Both the position numbers and the translations under genes were made by a program. Shown in pieces: positions 59,839-64,000 of a DNA stretch of 64,000 bases. The notes under the pieces are model-generated. The model worked only from the letters and a program-made list of their open reading frames with translations. It was not told where the DNA came from and did not search any database. Source of the stretch: Antedon mediterranea (lineage: Eukaryota; Echinodermata; Crinoidea; Comatulida; Antedonidae); NCBI RefSeq assembly GCF_964355755.1, contig NC_092675.1, positions 15,449,312-15,513,311 on the forward strand, in the 5' to 3' direction. Positions within the stretch are counted from its first letter, which is position 1, and each line of letters opens with the position of its first letter.

Positions 59839-61497
59839 ATGAGCATTCAATCCAGAAAAAAGCATAGGTCCAGAGTAAAAGCACTATCACATCTTAATTA
59901 TGGCGTTCTAAATGCACGTTCACTGCGTAATAAGTGTGATGAATTTGTGGATCTAGTTTGTAGCTATAATCTAGATGTAGTGGCGGTGTCTGAAACCTGG
60001 TTATGGCCAGATGATGATCTTGTGATTGGAGATATAACTCCACTAGGATATCGTTTTGTGCATGTCTCCAGGGTGGAAAAAACAGGGGGTGGTGTTGGAA
60101 TTCTGTCTAAGTCTAGCTTAGTTGTAAACATGAAAACTGATGTACATACATATGCATCATTTGAGGCTATACATGTGCAGATTACGTCTAACTCGAAATC
60201 TCTTCGTTTAGTTAACATATATCGACCACCAACCTTGTCTGTTACAGAATTCCTCAATGATTTTGAAAAAATGTTGTTTGACTATATTCTCTTTTCGTCT
60301 GAAATTGTCTTTTGTGGAGATTTTAATATCCGTATGGATAATACTAAAAATGTGGCAGCAAATAGATTTAAAACAATGCTTAGATCGTTTGGTCTCCAGC
60401 AGCATATAAATGAACCCACACACTGTAGTGGGCACTGCCTTGACCTTATAATCACTAGAGATGATCTACTGCTCCCGGATGTTAAGATACACCCTGGCAT
60501 GTCAGATCATTTTGCCATATTTTGCAAGTTTGATCTTAAACGGCCCACAACCCGTAAAACTGTAAGAAAAAGTCGCAACCTAAAACAAATTGATATTGAA
60601 AAATTCAAAAATGACATTCAAGCTTGTGTCTAATATAACCGATGTAAGTGTGATTCTTGAAGATAGTGTAGAAAACTATTCTCATCTCAGAGCTGTACTT
60701 GATTTACATGCACCAGTTCAGAAAAAAACAATTAGGCAAAAGGAAGCTAAACCGTGGTATACAGATGAAATTCGATCTGAAAGGAAATTACGTCGTCAAC
60801 TTGAACGTAAGTGGATGAAATCAAAGCTTCTTAAGGATAGACAATACTGTGACCAAAGATGTATTGTAAATGGACTGTGAAAAGGCCAAGACGCGGTATT
60901 ACTCTAGTCTGGTTAGTGACTGCACAGGTGATCAAAAGAAACTTTTCGATTTAGTAAATAAACTGTTACATCGTTCCAAGTCATCAGTCCTTCCTTCGTC
61001 TGTCTCAGATGAAGCTCTTGCTGAAAGATTTTCTGTATTTTTTATAAATAAAATTAAATCAATTCGTGATTCACTTGAAAATGAAAATACTGCAGAAGTT
61101 ACAACTGCTTCTGATAAATGTATTAATATAAATAAATCTTATGATTTAACTAGGTCCATACAGTTTTCTCAGTTCGAACCTGCAAGTGAGGAGGAAATTT
61201 TAAATTTTAATAAATAAATTCTCCCTCAAAATCGTGTGCACTTGACCCGGTACCAACTTCACTGATAAAGAAATGTACTTCTGCATTTATTCCATTAATC
61301 ACACATATTGTAAATAAGTCTCTTGAAAGTGGTTCTTTCCCAGAGTTTCTTAAAGTCACTCATGTTCGACCCACATTGAAAAAAATAGGTCTAGATCCCG
61401 AGATTCTGAAAAACTACAGACCTATCTCGAATCTTAGTTTTTTAGGAAAAATAATTGAGAAGGTTGTTTCTAAACGGATATTGTTGATGGAAAGCTA
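59839..61497 (+). pseudogene. LINE ORF2: APE endonuclease and RT start
   Basis: Endonuclease complete in one frame to 60633: LNARSLRNKCDEF, VAVSETWL, GGGVGILS, NIYRPPT, FCGDFNIRMD, LDLIITR and GMSDHFAIF, covering the known catalytic residues. After a frameshift: linker KPWYTDEIRSERKLRRQLER and KTRYYSSLVSD, LPSSVSDEALAERFSVFFIN, then LDPVPTSLIKKC and NYRPISNLSFLGKIIEKVV at the RT start. Catalytic RT motifs are absent. Confidence 0.9.
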
Positions 61498-61525
61498 ACT
61501 GCTCTAGTATTATTAGACTTAAAGA

Positions 61526-64000
61526 TCATGGAACATGGTATTTGATGTTTATGTAAAATAGTAGTATTATAGTTGTTCTCCTTGATGGATATTAAACAGA
61601 CAATAAATTAAAAGTTTTCATGACATAATTAAAGTGTTTTCTGCTATTTCGCGCAACTGCTCTCAGTTCACGACTATTCGGGTTTTTTCGGCATTTTCCG
61701 GTAACCTCTGATAGTGACGTCATAAGATGAAGAAACTTTTTCGCCCGCCTGAGCTGTACTGTACAAACTAGGATGTCAACACGTATTGCGTATGATTTTG
61801 ACAGTTCTTCGTCAGAGGAATTAGAAGAGGAAACATTGATAGTGGAATGCGAAACTGAGGAGAATGAAGGAGAAACTATTTTGTTTAACAATCGAAATAT
61901 TGAATGGAATGTCGATGAAATTAATTCGGCCGTACATGTACGAGCCCGATTGTAGTTCTGACGATTCTTCATCATCAGAAGATGGCGACCGTCACCTAGC
62001 TAGTAGGCCTAGGCCCTAGGCCCTAGGCCTACCTACAATTCAAGCAGAGAATATTCAACTTCAAACCCAGTTATTAAATTGGTTAGTAGTACTATCTCTA
62101 TTAAAAATTAATGTATAACTTTATTGTATAATTATAATATATAATATAATTCCCTAGTAGATAACTACGATATTCTTCCGTCATGCCAGTGTGTGTATTG
62201 TGGCTTAGTTTAGGCCTAGCCTAGATAGAGGCTAGGCCCTACTGTACTTTACTCCAATTCATGCGGCTAGCCCTCTCACCGGTGACGGTCGGCTATCGTC
62301 TATAAGCCTACGGCCTAGATTGAATTTTTTTAACGAAATAAAGATTAGGCTAAATTGAATCGTAGAAAGCAAAAATGTACATTACGGTATTAGACTGACC
62401 ATTTTATTTAACAAATTTGCACTTTGTTGTTTGAAATAGGCCTAGGGTAGGCCTAGATAGATAGACCCACCCCTAAGGCTAGCCAAGATGCAGATTTATT
62501 TTCCTATTTCACACACAATACATTAAATTAATCATTAATAATCACTAAAACTTTAAAAATATTTAAAGGGGGGTTCCGGGTTTAAAATGAATAGTAAAAA
62601 ATGTAAAATATATTTGTTTGTCTCTTGAACGGTAAAAGTTTCAATTTATATAAGCGCCCAGTGAAGCAGAACGAAGGCTGTGAAATGAGGCCAGATTACA
62701 AGTGCAGCTACGGCAAAATCACACTGTGGTTACAGAATAGGAAATTCGTGAAATGGTCAATCTTCCGACGACTCGTTATCATTAACCATATCAATTACTT
62801 TTGTAAAATTATACTTATCTGATGTAATTTTAGTCGGTCTTCCCATTTATAAAGTCAATTTTCTATGAAAATCCATCAAAACAGTGAAAAATTAGATAAG
62901 TTTGCACTTTACGTTTGCCGATTTTTGCACTGACTTAGGGAAAGCCTTCAAAATCAATGAAGCGTAACGTATACATTCCTGCTGAGCGAGGAGAGCGAGA
63001 CGACGATACACATGCTCTCTCTGCCCATGCCTGGCATCGTCACGTGATAAGCAGATACAGTATACAATACCAAACTGGTCGTGTCGAGTATACCCCGTCT
63101 ATAATCACAACATGAACGATGTACAGTATTTGATTGAAGGTCGACTCAACCTACCGGAATGGTATAGATAGTATAGCTCGAATGAGAGAGTTGGAATATT
63201 TGCAAACATAAGTACAGTATTGCTAATTTTAACAAGTGTAGCCTATAGTAAAAGGCCTGGTAGTATCAATTCGCATAGGGTCTACTACACTAGCTAGCTC
63301 AATTTTTAACTGGGCCGGATCGGCTAGGCTAGGCCTCCTTCCTACTACCGGTCTACTTGCTTGATGCAGTATCCGCTTTTTTGGAGAGTAAACTAGGCCT
63401 ACTTATTAGACGATCGGGACACCATACGTGCGGACGGCGATCGGACCTTGTTTTGCCTCAATATTTACAGCCGATTTTTGTAGAACGTTTTAGGTTTAGA
63501 TTGTTTAGGAGTTTGGTTGATAGGATGGGTTTGGAATCCACTGAGTTTTGTTATTGATGGGCCAATCGTTTAGTAATAGGCTAGCTAGGCCCATGAATAA
63601 TGGCCCCAATGTTTTAACGTAGCCATCGTGGCATGGAATCCCTAGTCAGAAATGGCTCTCACCCCGGCATGAATAAAATGATTTAGGCTAGGCCTAGCCT
63701 AGTACGTGAAGCCGATATACGATCTGTACTATTAATTCGAGGTATAAAAATAGTATAATTTATGACTCCGTAATCTGTACTAAATTTTGTATTAAATTAT
63801 TGCAGTCAGCTTGTGCACAAGCTATATTTTTATGAGGGCAGAACAACTCCCCACCTGAACTATTATGCTGGGGCTTTCAACACAGTACTACTAGCCTAGG
63901 CCCTTTGTGTTGCTGATTTTAAAACCGAATTAATCACCTAGGCCTACTACTCTACTATACTAGAAAGAAGTACTACCTAAGGCCTACCTTTTATTTAGTT
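61526..64000. other. No recognisable gene; AGGCCTA-rich
   Basis: Contains dense AGGCCTAGGCC-like words (61995-62035, 62210-62240, 62440-62460, 63245-63350, 63685-63710, 63890-63985). Two small ORFs are discussed among the rejected items. Confidence 0.5.

Larger units (their letters stand above)
58159..61525 (+). mobile_element. CR1-like LINE with esterase ORF1, 3'-truncated
   Basis: ORF1 (coiled coil plus SGNH esterase-like domain), ORF2 endonuclease and the beginning of RT. The RT breaks off after FLGKIIEKVVSKRIL at about 61490 and a short TALVLLDL stretch from further on (normally before A-F-D-T) follows, then unrelated sequence. LINEs are normally 5'-truncated; loss of the 3' part needs a deletion. 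Confidence 0.9.

Noticed and set aside
61773-61978. Acidic Ser/Glu-rich ORF (61773-61955) with RPYMYEPD in the next frame, like N-termini of some P2RX7-domain-like invertebrate proteins
   Set aside because: Needs a frame change, then runs into stops in AGGCCTA-rich DNA; no downstream zinc-binding exon found to 64000.
63357-63557. 66-codon ORF near the right edge
   Set aside because: No family resemblance, no splice or start context; length is within chance.

Overview
The window is AT-rich animal nuclear DNA. It holds one identifiable cellular gene, eleven introns-and-exons long and about 32 kb, embedded in dense transposable-element wreckage. The frequent AGGCCTA-type octamers, the GT-AG introns and the mix of Penelope-like, CR1/L2-like, BEL/Pao and TTAA-targeting DNA elements suggest a marine invertebrate, most likely an echinoderm. 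This is inference: no ribosomal or mitochondrial marker is present to settle it.

The cellular gene is a polypeptide N-acetylgalactosaminyltransferase (GALNT family, mucin-type O-glycosylation, Golgi) on the minus strand, 50408 to 17994. Eleven exons can be joined at GT-AG sites with consistent phases into an unbroken 682-codon reading frame: cytoplasmic tail and membrane anchor, stem, GT-A catalytic domain with a DxH motif, the GalNAc-T motif in the form WGSENLE, and a C-terminal ricin-type lectin domain. Its fifth intron is about 18.5 kb and is packed with nested mobile elements.

Region by region. 1-2340: minus-strand non-LTR reverse transcriptase, in one frame with two TGA stops, abutting a CCHC zinc-knuckle ORF1 fragment. 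4.3-4.9 kb: an interspersed repeat shared with 55.1-55.7 kb. 5.3-9.9 kb: a foldback-like element with minisatellite-bearing inverted ends and a 30-bp minisatellite in its loop. 9.9-10.6 kb: a small LINE remnant and a 20-bp minisatellite. 12.2-14.2 kb: a tRNA-derived SINE, a TA microsatellite and a 5'-truncated Penelope-like element (PLE) with tandem pLTR-like repeats. 14.2-17.2 kb: an L2/Rex1-like LINE with an internal deletion. 18.0-20.7 kb: exons 11-6 of the GALNT. 21.6-28.6 kb: a 7-kb inverted-repeat element carrying a large decayed protein of unnamed type, itself interrupted by a TTAA-flanked MITE, a LINE tail and a 47-bp palindromic insertion. 29-30.2 kb: a short DNA transposon. 30.8-33.2 kb: BEL/Pao pol remains with a probable 3' LTR. 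34-35.5 kb: a CpG-rich repeat and a SINE. 35.6-37.1 kb: a 56-bp minisatellite. 37.1-39.0 kb: two LINE pieces in opposite orientation. 39.2-50.4 kb: exons 5-1 of the GALNT, with a second PLE and LINE pieces in its introns. 51.6-54.1 kb: a 2.5-kb TTAA-flanked non-autonomous transposon. 54.3-56.8 kb: a third PLE of a different lineage, broken by later insertions. 58.1-61.5 kb: a CR1-like LINE whose ORF1 carries an SGNH-type esterase domain and whose RT is lost. 61.5-64 kb: no recognisable gene.

The GALNT gene is the only part likely to serve the organism. The mobile elements have visibly inserted into one another, so their relative ages can partly be read off. The least understood item is the protein of the 7-kb element.
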